This document shows positions 1-7,379 of a stretch of 22,639 nt of DNA, piece by piece; the first letter of the stretch is position 1; every line of letters starts with the position of its first letter. The position numbers and the translations under genes are program-made. The stretch comes from JAGXLC01 sp964461045 (GTDB lineage Bacteria > Bacteroidota > Bacteroidia > Bacteroidales > UBA12077): assembly GCA_964461045.1 (NCBI GenBank), contig CAYWSJ010000055.1:1-22639 (forward strand). Reading direction: 5' to 3'. The notes beneath the pieces are model-generated. The model made no database searches. It was not told the DNA's origin and saw only the letters and a list, made by a program, of their open reading frames with translations.

Positions 1-1167
1 TTGATTGATTCGACTACTAACATATCAACTGGTATAAAATCAAAGGGGCAGGCCAATGATAAAAACCGCTTGGATTTAGTCATTATGCCAACCCTAGAAT
101 GTAATTTTGCCTGTGTATATTGTTATGAAAATAGTAAAAAAGGCATAATGACCCTAAACTCTGAAGAAATTATTAAGAAATGGTTGGCCAATAATGTGCC
201 AAAATATAAATTTGTTATGTTGCATTGGTATGGGGGTGAACCTTTACTTGGCTTGAACCGCATATTAACTATAACTCAATTTTTTCAAAAAATAGCACAA
301 GCCAATAATATAGAATATTCATTGCACATAACAACGAATGGGTACCTGCTAACGCATGAAAATTTAAAGAAGTTAAATTCAATTGGGATTTATGATTTTC
401 AAATAACAGTCGATGGCAGTCGACAATATCATAATAAACTCAGAAAATTAAAAAATGGGGCGGGCACTTTTGACCGTTTATACGAAAATATTGTGGGGGC
501 TTTGAATACGAGTGTGCGGAACAAGATTACTTTACGGGTAAACTTTAATCATGCCAACATTCATTCCATACCTGAATTATTGCATTATTTTCCCGACAAT
601 ATCAGAAACAGATTAAGGGTAATATATGAACCAATATTTGGGTCCTGCAGCATTAGTGCAATATCTAATATTCCAACCAACGAGATGTCTGAGAAAATGG
701 CAAGCTATTATAAACTTGCCGAGCAATTGGGTTATGATGTGGTGTTGAGTCAGGCATCTGTTTATACCGGAAAGCTTGTTTATTGTTATGCTGAACGGGA
801 GAATCAAATAATTATTAATTATAACTTGGACTTGTATAAATGTAGTGTCAGCGATTTCGCGCCTGAGCAACGAGTTGGCTATTTAGATGGTGAAGGAAAG
901 GTTGTTAAGAATACGCATGAATGGGAGAAATGGGTAGGGGGCAATCTTTTTGATGATCAGTGCTATAATTGTCTATATTTGCCTTTGTGCATGGGTGGGT
1001 GCCGTAAAAATCGCCTAAGAAAGAACGATAATGAAACCCCGTGTTCCTTAATCCCAACAAATGCATCATATGTATTAAAACAAATTGCATTGGACAGTTT
1101 TCCTGAAATTTTCAGAAAAGAATTGCTATCAAGCGATAATAATTTAAAGCTGAAAGGGGGTGAATAG
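1..1167 (+). CDS. Radical SAM/SPASM peptide maturase, possibly 5'-incomplete
   Basis: Radical SAM enzyme that probably installs a thioether or other carbon-centred crosslink on the peptide encoded just downstream. The SAM-binding cluster motif CxxxCxxC is at C34, C38 and C41 (ECNFACVYCYE), followed by the WYGGEPLL stretch near residues 77-83. The C-terminal third carries a SPASM domain: two earlier cysteines (CYAE... and LYKC), then CX2CX5CX3C (CYNCLYLPLCMGGC) and a last cysteine in TPCSLIP, enough ligands for two auxiliary 4Fe-4S clusters. Family knowledge: SPASM proteins next to a tiny Cys-containing gene are usually RiPP maturases. The frame is open from base 1, where TTG could be the start, so the true N-terminus may lie outside the window. 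No separate RiPP recognition domain is obvious. Composition is AT-rich. The RiPP subclass (sactipeptide, ranthipeptide or other) cannot be fixed from the sequence. Confidence 0.85.
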   Translation: MIDSTTNISTGIKSKGQANDKNRLDLVIMPTLECNFACVYCYENSKKGIMTLNSEEIIKKWLANNVPKYKFVMLHWYGGEPLLGLNRILTITQFFQKIAQANNIEYSLHITTNGYLLTHENLKKLNSIGIYDFQITVDGSRQYHNKLRKLKNGAGTFDRLYENIVGALNTSVRNKITLRVNFNHANIHSIPELLHYFPDNIRNRLRVIYEPIFGSCSISAISNIPTNEMSEKMASYYKLAEQLGYDVVLSQASVYTGKLVYCYAERENQIIINYNLDLYKCSVSDFAPEQRVGYLDGEGKVVKNTHEWEKWVGGNLFDDQCYNCLYLPLCMGGCRKNRLRKNDNETPCSLIPTNASYVLKQIALDSFPEIFRKELLSSDNNLKLKGGE

Positions 1168-1169
1168 AA

Positions 1170-1307
1170 GTGGAAATTATTGCAGAGCCGAAAGAGGAGA
1201 GAGAAATACTTGTCGCGGTGGATGAAGAAGCCAGTCCGGATGAAATCTACGAGGGCATTGTGGCAAACGCAGAATACTGTGTTGTTCACTTATGCGGTTG
1301 TAAATGA
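1170..1307 (+). CDS. Putative RiPP precursor peptide, 45 aa, Cys-rich C-terminus
   Basis: A 45-residue peptide started by GTG two bases after the maturase stop. A strong ribosome-binding site (AAAGGGGG, 1153-1160) lies 9 bases upstream, inside the maturase 3' end, so translation is probably coupled. Residues 1-35 are strongly acidic and could form a helix (leader-like: EPKEEREILVAVDEEASPDE). The last nine residues, CVVHLCGCK, hold cysteines at 37, 42 and 44, with Tyr36 and His40 as other possible targets. Leader-plus-Cys-core, position and the terminator right after it are what a precursor of the adjacent SPASM maturase should show. No GG cleavage site is evident and no exporter or protease is visible nearby. 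I do not recognise the core as a named family. Function as a precursor is inferred; that it is translated is likely. Confidence 0.75.
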   Translation: MEIIAEPKEEREILVAVDEEASPDEIYEGIVANAEYCVVHLCGCK

Positions 1308-1360
1308 TTATCGTCATTTCAAACTTTTTTTAACCTCAATAAAACATTTTATGATTTTAT

Positions 1361-1397
1361 AGAGCCTCGTGGTTGTTGCTCACCCGAGGCTCTTTTG
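1361..1397 (+). terminator. Rho-independent terminator of the RiPP locus
   Basis: Perfect 8-bp stem GAGCCTCG (1362-1369) and CGAGGCTC (1385-1392) around a 15-base loop, followed by TTTT (1393-1396). It lies 54 bases after the precursor stop and closes the two-gene unit. The stem read on the other strand has an AAA/TAT-rich tail, so it may also stop transcription arriving from the right. Confidence 0.8.
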
Positions 1398-1453
1398 GGC
1401 AATCCTGGTAGAAAATTGCAAAAGTTCTTTGACCATGTGTTTTAATTTCCAGC

Positions 1454-2095
1454 TTATTTGACCTCTTTGATTGCAGGCGGTAGTGCAACATTTACCGCTT
1501 GAACGATTTTGTCGCAATGGCTCTTGCATTGGGTGCGAATCATAAAACGAGCGCCTCCTTCCTCTATCTCTATCTGCTTGAGCGCCCGGAGGACCTGCTT
1601 GATGTCCGACCATTCGAACTGGTGCCCGGCACTGGTCAGGCGTTGCTCCAACTCTTTTCTGAGCACAAGCTGCGGCATCCTTTCGGGCCTGGCGATGGTT
1701 CAGGCACACGATGTATCGCTTGCCGTTTTGGATGACCTCCTTTACCTTTAGTGATATCGAAAAAAGCCAGATCCAGGCCGGTGAACAAATGCCGATTGGC
1801 CGAAAAGATCATCTCTTCGATCAGCTCCTTGTTTCTGCGCGGAGAAAAAGGCGTTGCATGGGACTGATCGGAAAGCGCCTCGCCCAAAAAGGGCATGGCC
1901 CGGTAAAAGTGGTTCAATTTCAGTTCATCGATACCGTCAATTACATAATCCCGGCGCCCGTGCTGTCCATTATCTGCATCAATCCTTGGCGTCCGCCTTG
2001 GAAGTCGCCTTGTGGTTAAAAGTGCTTACCATCTTGATGACCGCTTTGATCAGAGCGGCGCTGTTCCCGTATTGACGCGATGTCCGTTGGATAAA
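1454..2095 (-). pseudogene. Decayed IS1634-type transposase remnant
   Basis: Three pieces in different minus-strand frames line up in order with an IS4/IS1634-type DDE transposase. From about 1990 down to 1750 the translation contains YVIDGIDELKLNHFYRAMPF, then SANRHLFTGLDLAFFDIT. After a frame change near 1740 it continues with KEVIQNGKRYIVCLNHRQAR (about 1735-1680). It then jumps to the C-terminal part, LVLRKELEQRLTSAGHQFEW to ALPPAIKEVK, which stops at 1454. The stretch that normally separates the last two pieces, with the rest of the catalytic core, is missing, so there is an internal deletion as well as frameshifts. The upstream part (about 2000-2095) has a stop codon and matches the family poorly. 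The element cannot encode an active transposase. I could not find convincing terminal inverted repeats or target duplication. The family name comes from memory of these motifs. Confidence 0.75.
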
Positions 2096-2462
2096 ACTAA
2101 TCATTAACAGCTTAGTTTTTATTTTTGTAGGAAAATGTTAATTTTAACATATAAGGTTTTTTTTTAAACATTTATGCTTTACCTTATACTATATGCCTCG
2201 TTTATTCAGATACCAAATAGCCGAAGCGCAATACTGCTTTTATAACTTATTGGTTTTTCTATTTTATCAATACTTTTAGTGATGTCAAGCCGTACTGTGC
2301 CGTTTAAAAAAATCGGAATCATATCATCCGGGAAACCCCAATATCCTTTTTTTTGGCTCTCTCTTTTTTTCTAAATCATAACTATAAAATCAAGTTGTTG
2401 AATTTTTTGTCATTGCCTTTAAAAACAACATAAAAATTTTTTGAGTAGAGCAGGCTGCGGGT
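2096..2462. other. AT-rich non-coding region upstream of the long operon
   Basis: No open frame with a ribosome-binding site is seen here. The region is strongly AT-rich with several T tracts. It holds the dyad listed separately at 2135-2150 and leads into the sigma-54-like promoter. If the operon is sigma-54 controlled, enhancer sites for the activator would be expected in this stretch; I see no clear repeated operator beyond the single dyad. Confidence 0.6.
2135..2150. promoter_or_regulatory. Short inverted repeat, possible operator
   Basis: ATGTTAA and TTAACAT form a perfect 7-bp dyad separated by TT. It is about 315 bases upstream of the sigma-54-like promoter, a distance that enhancer-binding activators tolerate, but AT-rich dyads of this size also occur by chance. 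Confidence 0.25.
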
Positions 2463-2480
2463 TCGGCATAATTAATGCAT
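2463..2480 (+). promoter_or_regulatory. Candidate sigma-54 (-24/-12) promoter
   Basis: TCGGCATAATTAATGCAT has the invariant GG (2465-2466) and GC (2477-2478) with exactly ten bases between them. It also matches GGCA at the -24 element and TGCA at the -12 element of the RpoN consensus; the T before GG and the first T of TTGC are not conserved. The predicted start near 2490 leaves a leader of about 25 bases before the ATG at 2515. No sigma-70 hexamer pair with proper spacing fits better: TATACA at 2488 has no -35. The operon downstream encodes a GAFTGA-containing sigma-54 activator, which supports the call. Not proven. Confidence 0.5.
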
Positions 2481-2514
2481 AGAATTTTATACAATTGTTA
2501 GAATAAGTCGAATT

Positions 2515-3660
2515 ATGAAAAATATTTACCTGGACAACAATGCCACGACTCCTCTTCTACCGGAAGTCTTCCAAGAAATAGAGGAGTCGCTCAAAATTTT
2601 TGGCAATCCTTCGAGCCCGCATGCAATGGGAATATCTGCGCGAAAAAAAATGGAATCATCCCGGCAGGCAATAGCAGAATTCATCAATGCGGATCCGGCT
2701 GAAATTGTATTTACATCCGGCGGCACTGAAAGTATCGCAACCGCTTTAAATTGCGCAACATCAAAAATCTCCAAGAAAGTAATTATTACATCTGCTGTGG
2801 AGCATGCAGCCGTTTTGGAAGCCGTACAAAGATATGGGAAAATTGGCTTCCAAAGCCATTATATTGAGGTTGATAAAAACGGAAATTTGAATATAAACGA
2901 TTTAAACCAAAAATTGAAAGACAACTCCGGTGCTTTTCTGTCAGTAATGTATGTAAACAACGAAACCGGGGTGATTTTCCCCATAAACAACATATCCGAG
3001 TATGCAAAACAATACGGCGCACTGGTACACGTGGATGCTGTCCAGGCAGCCGGCAAGATTCCCATTGATGTCAAAAAAATGAATTGTGATTATTTAAGCT
3101 TGTCTGTGCATAAGTTTCATGGCTTAAAAGGAACTGGTGTGTTATATATAAAAAAAAGAGCGCCTTATACTGCATTTATCCGCGGGCATCAGGAGAAATC
3201 CCGCAGAGGCGGGACTGAAAATGTGATAGGTATCGTTTCTCTGGGGGCAGCAGCCAGGGCGATACAATCTTCTTTTTTATCTGATACCGTGCGCATGAAA
3301 AAATTAAGAGATGCGTTTGAAAACTGGGTTTTAGGCAACTTCCCCAACGCTTTCATCAATGGCCGAAAAGCGGAAAGAGTTTGCAATACTTCCAGTATTA
3401 CCTTGCCGGGAACAGATGCCGCCCTGCTGGTCGAGGATATGAGCCGACAGGGGCTGCATGTTTCCACAGGTGCGGCATGCACCACCGGCGGAAAGCCGTC
3501 CCATGTGCTGAAGGCCATGGGGATTACCGATGACCTTGTATCATCGTCGCTTCGCGTCAGTCTCAGCAAACAGACCACTGCCGATGAAATGGAAAGCGCT
3601 TTCACCATATTTTCCGATACTGTAAACAAAATAAAAATAAAACCGCACGCCGTAAGTTAA
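2515..3660 (+). CDS. Cysteine desulfurase, NifS/IscS-type
   Basis: PLP-dependent class V aminotransferase-fold enzyme that converts cysteine to alanine and passes the sulfur on as a persulfide. The 381-residue length is typical. Visible landmarks: YLDNNATTP at 5-13, GNPSSPH at 30-36, the SGGTES loop at 68-73, His97, the VHVDAVQAAGK segment with Asp174 and Gln177, the PLP lysine K200 in SVHKFHG, and the catalytic cysteine C322 in GAACTTGGKPSHVLKAMG. The cysteine loop differs slightly from housekeeping IscS (SACTSAS...). No IscU, IscR or Fe-S scaffold gene is adjacent; the gene opens the long operon, 16 bases before the symporter. This points to a dedicated sulfur donor, perhaps for the neighbouring radical SAM chemistry or a thiolated product. 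A DndA role was considered, but no dndBCDE genes are present. The ribosome-binding site is weak. Confidence 0.92.
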   Translation: MKNIYLDNNATTPLLPEVFQEIEESLKIFGNPSSPHAMGISARKKMESSRQAIAEFINADPAEIVFTSGGTESIATALNCATSKISKKVIITSAVEHAAVLEAVQRYGKIGFQSHYIEVDKNGNLNINDLNQKLKDNSGAFLSVMYVNNETGVIFPINNISEYAKQYGALVHVDAVQAAGKIPIDVKKMNCDYLSLSVHKFHGLKGTGVLYIKKRAPYTAFIRGHQEKSRRGGTENVIGIVSLGAAARAIQSSFLSDTVRMKKLRDAFENWVLGNFPNAFINGRKAERVCNTSSITLPGTDAALLVEDMSRQGLHVSTGAACTTGGKPSHVLKAMGITDDLVSSSLRVSLSKQTTADEMESAFTIFSDTVNKIKIKPHAVS

Positions 3661-3676
3661 AAGGAGGCCCCAATCT

Positions 3677-5059
3677 ATGGGATTTGAACTTTTTGATTAT
3701 ATCATGATCGCTGTATACTTGATATTATTACTGGTGGTTGCCGTTTTTACCCGGCGAATCAAAACTTTCCGGGATTTTGCCGTCGGCAACCGGAAATTGC
3801 CGTTTTCTCTTCTTTTTGCCAGTATTGCCGCCACATATGTCGGCCCTGGAGGAAGTATTGGTTTTACAGGCAAAGGGTTTGAAAATGGATTTCTGTTTTT
3901 CATGCTGGCCATGTTTTTCCCGGTGCAGTCGATCGTCACCGGCGTGTTTATCGCCCCCCGCATCCAGAACATGTCCAACTGCAGTTCTGTTGGTGATATC
4001 TTTGCCGAAAAATACGGAAAATTTGCAAAAATTTCCGCTGGTATTATTTCCACGGGACTGTGCTTGGGATTTGCCGCGATTATGGCCATGGTTGGCGGAA
4101 AGATGTTGTCCTCGTTTACCGGACTGCCCATGCTTTTTTCAGTTATAATTATTTCCGGAATAACAACCATTTATGTTTATACCGGAGGGCTACGGGCATC
4201 GGTGGCCACGGATGTGTTCCAGTTTTCCATTTTTGCTATTCTGGTGCCGGTTTTCTTTTTTCTTTCGCTGAAACACTATCCGGAGGGGGGAGCCGCCATC
4301 GCCGGTCAGGCCGCGAGCCTGACTCGTACAGGTATAGAGGCTTTCAGCGGCATTCAATTGGTTGGACTGGCCCTGACTTTTTACCTGGGAGAAATGCTGA
4401 TTCCGCCGTATGTGAACCGGGCCTTATCAGCCAACACCGGCGGCGATTCCACCAAAAGCTTTGTCATGGCGGGTATTTTCGGGTTTGCCTGGCTGGCGGT
4501 TATTTTTGCCCTGGGCGTGATCGGCCGCGGTATTCTTTCCCCGGAAACCGTGCCGGATGATGTTTTCCTGACTCTGGGCAGCCAGGTTCTTCCCCAGGGG
4601 TTGTATGGCCTTCTGATTATCGCTATTCTCGGCATCATCATGTCAAGCCAGGACTCGGTCATTAACGCCGGCGCGACAACAGCGGTAAGAGACGTGGTCT
4701 ATTTTTTCAACCTGGATCAAAAAAAGGAGTTGATGTGCGGCAAAATCCTGACCGTTATTATCGCTGTTATTGCCGGTATCCTGGCGCTTTATCTTCCTTC
4801 TATTATTGACTCGGTCCTGATTACTTATACGGTATGGGCGCCAACGGTGGCTATCCCTCTGGTGGTAGCATTATTTTTAAAAAAACGACAACCCTGGGCG
4901 GGCATTTTGTCCATTACAGCCGGAGGCGCAGGGGCGCTTTTCTGGGAATTTGGCTTAAAAGAGCCGCTATTGGGCATCCCCACTGTTCTGGCCGGATTGA
5001 CTTTCTGCTTGCTGGGTTTTTTCATCGGCATCTTTATTCACAGGCGTAAGGAGGCGTAA
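3677..5059 (+). CDS. Sodium:solute symporter (SSS family)
   Basis: Inner-membrane symporter of 460 residues with about 13 hydrophobic helices across its whole length, the usual SSS topology and size. Family marks are the N-terminal RRIKTFRDFAVGNRKLP segment, GGLRASVATDVFQ near residue 169, and the SSQDSVINAGATTAVRD helix near 322-338, where SSS proteins place Na+ ligands on the equivalent of TM8. The substrate cannot be read from the sequence; SSS members carry organic acids, amino acids, sugars or vitamins. The start is set by AAGGAGG at 3661-3667, nine bases before the ATG. It lies 16 bases after the desulfurase and directly abuts a tiny membrane-protein gene, which may be its accessory subunit. 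Confidence 0.9.
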   Translation: MGFELFDYIMIAVYLILLLVVAVFTRRIKTFRDFAVGNRKLPFSLLFASIAATYVGPGGSIGFTGKGFENGFLFFMLAMFFPVQSIVTGVFIAPRIQNMSNCSSVGDIFAEKYGKFAKISAGIISTGLCLGFAAIMAMVGGKMLSSFTGLPMLFSVIIISGITTIYVYTGGLRASVATDVFQFSIFAILVPVFFFLSLKHYPEGGAAIAGQAASLTRTGIEAFSGIQLVGLALTFYLGEMLIPPYVNRALSANTGGDSTKSFVMAGIFGFAWLAVIFALGVIGRGILSPETVPDDVFLTLGSQVLPQGLYGLLIIAILGIIMSSQDSVINAGATTAVRDVVYFFNLDQKKELMCGKILTVIIAVIAGILALYLPSIIDSVLITYTVWAPTVAIPLVVALFLKKRQPWAGILSITAGGAGALFWEFGLKEPLLGIPTVLAGLTFCLLGFFIGIFIHRRKEA

Positions 5060-5173
5060 ATGTTATTTTTATTGATTATTATATGCTGCGCGATATTGTG
5101 CACCATAAGCGGAATTTATGCTTTTGCGGAGCTGTTCCGGTTTATCGCCAAAGGCGCGGGAACGGAGCAATAA
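5060..5173 (+). CDS. 37-aa single-helix membrane protein, probable symporter companion
   Basis: ATG at 5060 directly follows the symporter stop codon. The ribosome-binding site TAAGGAGG (5047-5054) sits inside the symporter's last codons, and the stop is three bases before the next ATG. The product is one hydrophobic helix (LFLLIIICCAILCTISGIYA) followed by a short basic and polar tail (LFRFIAKGAGTEQ). Family knowledge: several secondary transporters are encoded with tiny membrane partners (YhdT with PanF, MetS with MetP, and short SSS accessory proteins), and position and size fit that pattern. I do not claim homology to any of them. The tight packing and strong ribosome-binding site make real translation likely. 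Three cysteines in the helix are unusual for such a short peptide. Confidence 0.7.
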   Translation: MLFLLIIICCAILCTISGIYAFAELFRFIAKGAGTEQ

Positions 5174-5176
5174 TCC

Positions 5177-6496
5177 ATGCAATGGATCCTGATTCAACCG
5201 GACTATGAATACAATGTGGCCTTTCCCCTGACCCTGGCGCACGTGGCAACCTATCTGAAAACCCGAATGGAACAGGCTGTTTTTTGTTTTGATCTGAACC
5301 TGCAATCTTTTGACAGCATGATCCACGATATTCAGGCAAAAAACCTGAAACCGGATGTTTTCGGAATTAGCACCACCGCTATCACCAGGCAGCGAACTAT
5401 AAACATCTGTCAAAAAGTTAAAGAATTATATCCTGATTCCAGAACAGTTGTCGGAGGGGCGGCCGCCCAAACCGAATACAGGCAGTTGCTGCAAAATCGT
5501 GAAGTTGATTTTTGTTTTATCAATGACATCGAGCAGACCAACACCGATCCCGGCGCTCTTACAACACCCCGGGATTTACGAAAATTGCCCGGCACGGCTT
5601 TCAGACACGAAAACCAGACTGTTACCAATGGAACCGTACCTTTGACTGAACTGGACAGCTTTCCTTTTCCAGACCGGAAACTGGATTTTATCCATATTGA
5701 AAACTACCGCCCTCCGGATGTGCTCAAGGAACAGCATCCGGCCACCCTGGTAACCAGCCGAGGCTGTCCGCACAACTGCACCTACTGTGCTTCGGCCAGG
5801 ATATCCGGCCGCAAGGTCGTCTGGCGGTCGGCCGCATCCGTGATGGAAGAACTCGATTATTTGCGTGGCCTGGGCTACAACAGCTTTGTCTTTGAAGATT
5901 ATGAGTTTCTTTTCAACATGCCGCGGGCAGAATTGATTTGCGAAAATTTGAAAAACCATTCCAGTCGATGGATACTCAAAACCCGGGTGGAAAAAATCAA
6001 TGCCGATACCGCCAGAATGCTTGCGGAAAGCGGCTGCCTGGTGGTTTATATCGGAGTGGAAACCCTGACCCGGGAAGCGATTGAAAAGGCCAAAAAAGCC
6101 ACCGTGAATGTGGAAAGCGTGAAAAAGGCCGTTCATCATTTAAAAACCAATGGCATCCGGGTCTGCGCCTCCATTCAGTTCGGTCTGCCCGGGGACACGG
6201 AAGATCAATTTATTGAGGGTACAGTGGGGTTTCTTGGATCTGTGCTGGATTCGGATCAGGATATGGTTCAACTCCATTTTACAACGCTTTTTCCCGGCAC
6301 GGAATTGTATGATCAATATTTTCCGCAAGCCAGTTATGTCAACATTCACAATCATTTTGCCGGTGTTATTGCCCATGGCTTTGAAGGTTTTCTGATGCCG
6401 CAATTGTCTGAAGATGTGGTTCGGCAGGTCTATAGCCGGGCGCAGAAAATTCTCGGCCGGCTGTTGACGGAAAAAGCCATATGGTTTTCCCATTAG
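5177..6496 (+). CDS. B12-binding radical SAM protein (class B type)
   Basis: A 439-residue protein with an N-terminal cobalamin-binding Rossmann domain (about residues 1-135: PDVFGISTTAIT and RTVVGGAAAQTE segments), then a linker with the LDSFPFPDRKL motif usual in this class. The radical SAM core has C197, C201 and C204 in SRGCPHNCTYC. Downstream are the VYIGVETLTREAIEKAKK and ASIQFGLPGDTEDQF segments conserved in Elp3-like radical SAM folds. Class B enzymes methylate unactivated carbons or phosphorus, or do ring chemistry; no member-specific motif that I recognise gives the substrate. The DxHxxG base-off motif is not evident, as in many of this class. It sits three bases after the 37-aa gene and 13 bases before an unrecognised gene that may encode its partner or substrate-binding protein. 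Confidence 0.88.
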   Translation: MQWILIQPDYEYNVAFPLTLAHVATYLKTRMEQAVFCFDLNLQSFDSMIHDIQAKNLKPDVFGISTTAITRQRTINICQKVKELYPDSRTVVGGAAAQTEYRQLLQNREVDFCFINDIEQTNTDPGALTTPRDLRKLPGTAFRHENQTVTNGTVPLTELDSFPFPDRKLDFIHIENYRPPDVLKEQHPATLVTSRGCPHNCTYCASARISGRKVVWRSAASVMEELDYLRGLGYNSFVFEDYEFLFNMPRAELICENLKNHSSRWILKTRVEKINADTARMLAESGCLVVYIGVETLTREAIEKAKKATVNVESVKKAVHHLKTNGIRVCASIQFGLPGDTEDQFIEGTVGFLGSVLDSDQDMVQLHFTTLFPGTELYDQYFPQASYVNIHNHFAGVIAHGFEGFLMPQLSEDVVRQVYSRAQKILGRLLTEKAIWFSH

Positions 6497-6509
6497 AAAG
6501 GCAACAAGA

Positions 6510-7370
6510 ATGAAAAAAACAATTTTTCCGGATTCCATTGAAGAATTAATTCAGAGCGTCTGTCAATATGCAGCCACAGCAAAACCGAAATCAGTGGCTG
6601 TTCAGGCCGGACATTTTCTGCTTTATTATGACCATACCGAAGACCAGCTTCTGCCCTGCATCCGGCAGGAGTTAACGGGACCCCGGTTTGACCATGTAGG
6701 GGAGACTGCCGGGGAATTCCCGCTGCTGACCTGGCAACTGGGGCTGGAGTTGATGGACATGCTTGAGGCCGAACAGAAATCCATGCTGAGCGTGGTCAAT
6801 GACTGGCAGTATCTGCCGGCGGAAGCTGACCGCACTGATTTTTATAAAAATCACCCGGACCTGTTTGCAAGTTATCAAAAATTATTGGACGAACATAAAA
6901 AGATCTATCTACTGACGTCCAAACTTCTCGACAAAAAAACCAGAACAGGGGTTTGGTTTTCCGAGGTCTCCCTGCGCAACCAATTTAACCGGATCATCGC
7001 AAAAAAGTTAAAAAATGGGGAGCTAAAAGGAGAAAAATATATTATCCAGAAAGACAACGGCAATCATCTGACCTGTTCCCTGGTTGATGCCATTGGCCAA
7101 GAGCAGCAGATATACTGCGCGGGCAAAAGGGGAAACTGTACCCATGAGCTGGCAGAGATGAACCGGCAGGTCCTGGATCTTGGAAAATTTGACCTGTTTA
7201 TTAACTTTTATCCCCTGGTGTGCAAAAGCTATGTCCAGACCGGCACAGACTGGGCATACGAGCTTTTTTTGGACAATCAGTACACCATTAATATCGGGAT
7301 GCCGTCCACCTCGGTTTATTCTAAAAAAGATCTACTGCAAAATTGTGAAATTACGTTCCACGGAGGATAA
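6510..7370 (+). CDS. Unrecognised 286-aa protein
   Basis: I do not recognise this protein. It has no signal peptide or membrane helix and is probably cytoplasmic. Mixed alpha/beta character is suggested: helical stretches around 70-165 (LELMDMLEAEQKSMLSVVND, YQKLLDEHKKIYLLTSKLLD), then a more beta-like C-terminal third with QIYCAGKRGNC and a hydrophobic strand KFDLFINFYPLV. Five cysteines are scattered (18, 50 and three or more in the last third), without a clear metal-site spacing apart from CAGKRGNC. GAAAGG at 6497-6502 gives good spacing to the ATG. It is 13 bases after the B12 radical SAM gene and nine before the 1027-aa gene, so it bridges the metabolic and signalling halves of the operon. 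Function is unknown. Confidence 0.75.
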   Translation: MKKTIFPDSIEELIQSVCQYAATAKPKSVAVQAGHFLLYYDHTEDQLLPCIRQELTGPRFDHVGETAGEFPLLTWQLGLELMDMLEAEQKSMLSVVNDWQYLPAEADRTDFYKNHPDLFASYQKLLDEHKKIYLLTSKLLDKKTRTGVWFSEVSLRNQFNRIIAKKLKNGELKGEKYIIQKDNGNHLTCSLVDAIGQEQQIYCAGKRGNCTHELAEMNRQVLDLGKFDLFINFYPLVCKSYVQTGTDWAYELFLDNQYTINIGMPSTSVYSKKDLLQNCEITFHGG

Positions 7371-7379
7371 AAAAAAACC

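Noticed and set aside
1180..1362. 60-aa frame overlapping the RiPP precursor
   Set aside because: It is a +1 shadow; the GTG frame has the ribosome-binding site and the leader/core layout.
1305..1440. Read-through of the precursor TGA as selenocysteine (the frame continues for over 40 codons)
   Set aside because: The continuation runs through the terminator hairpin and has no protein-like character, and no SECIS-like stem was seen right after the TGA.
2515..3660. DndA assignment for the cysteine desulfurase
   Set aside because: No dndB, C, D or E genes and no phosphorothioation restriction genes lie in the window.
5576..6139. 187-aa minus-strand open frame inside the B12 radical SAM gene
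   Set aside because: Antisense shadow of a well-supported gene; no ribosome-binding site or recognisable motif.
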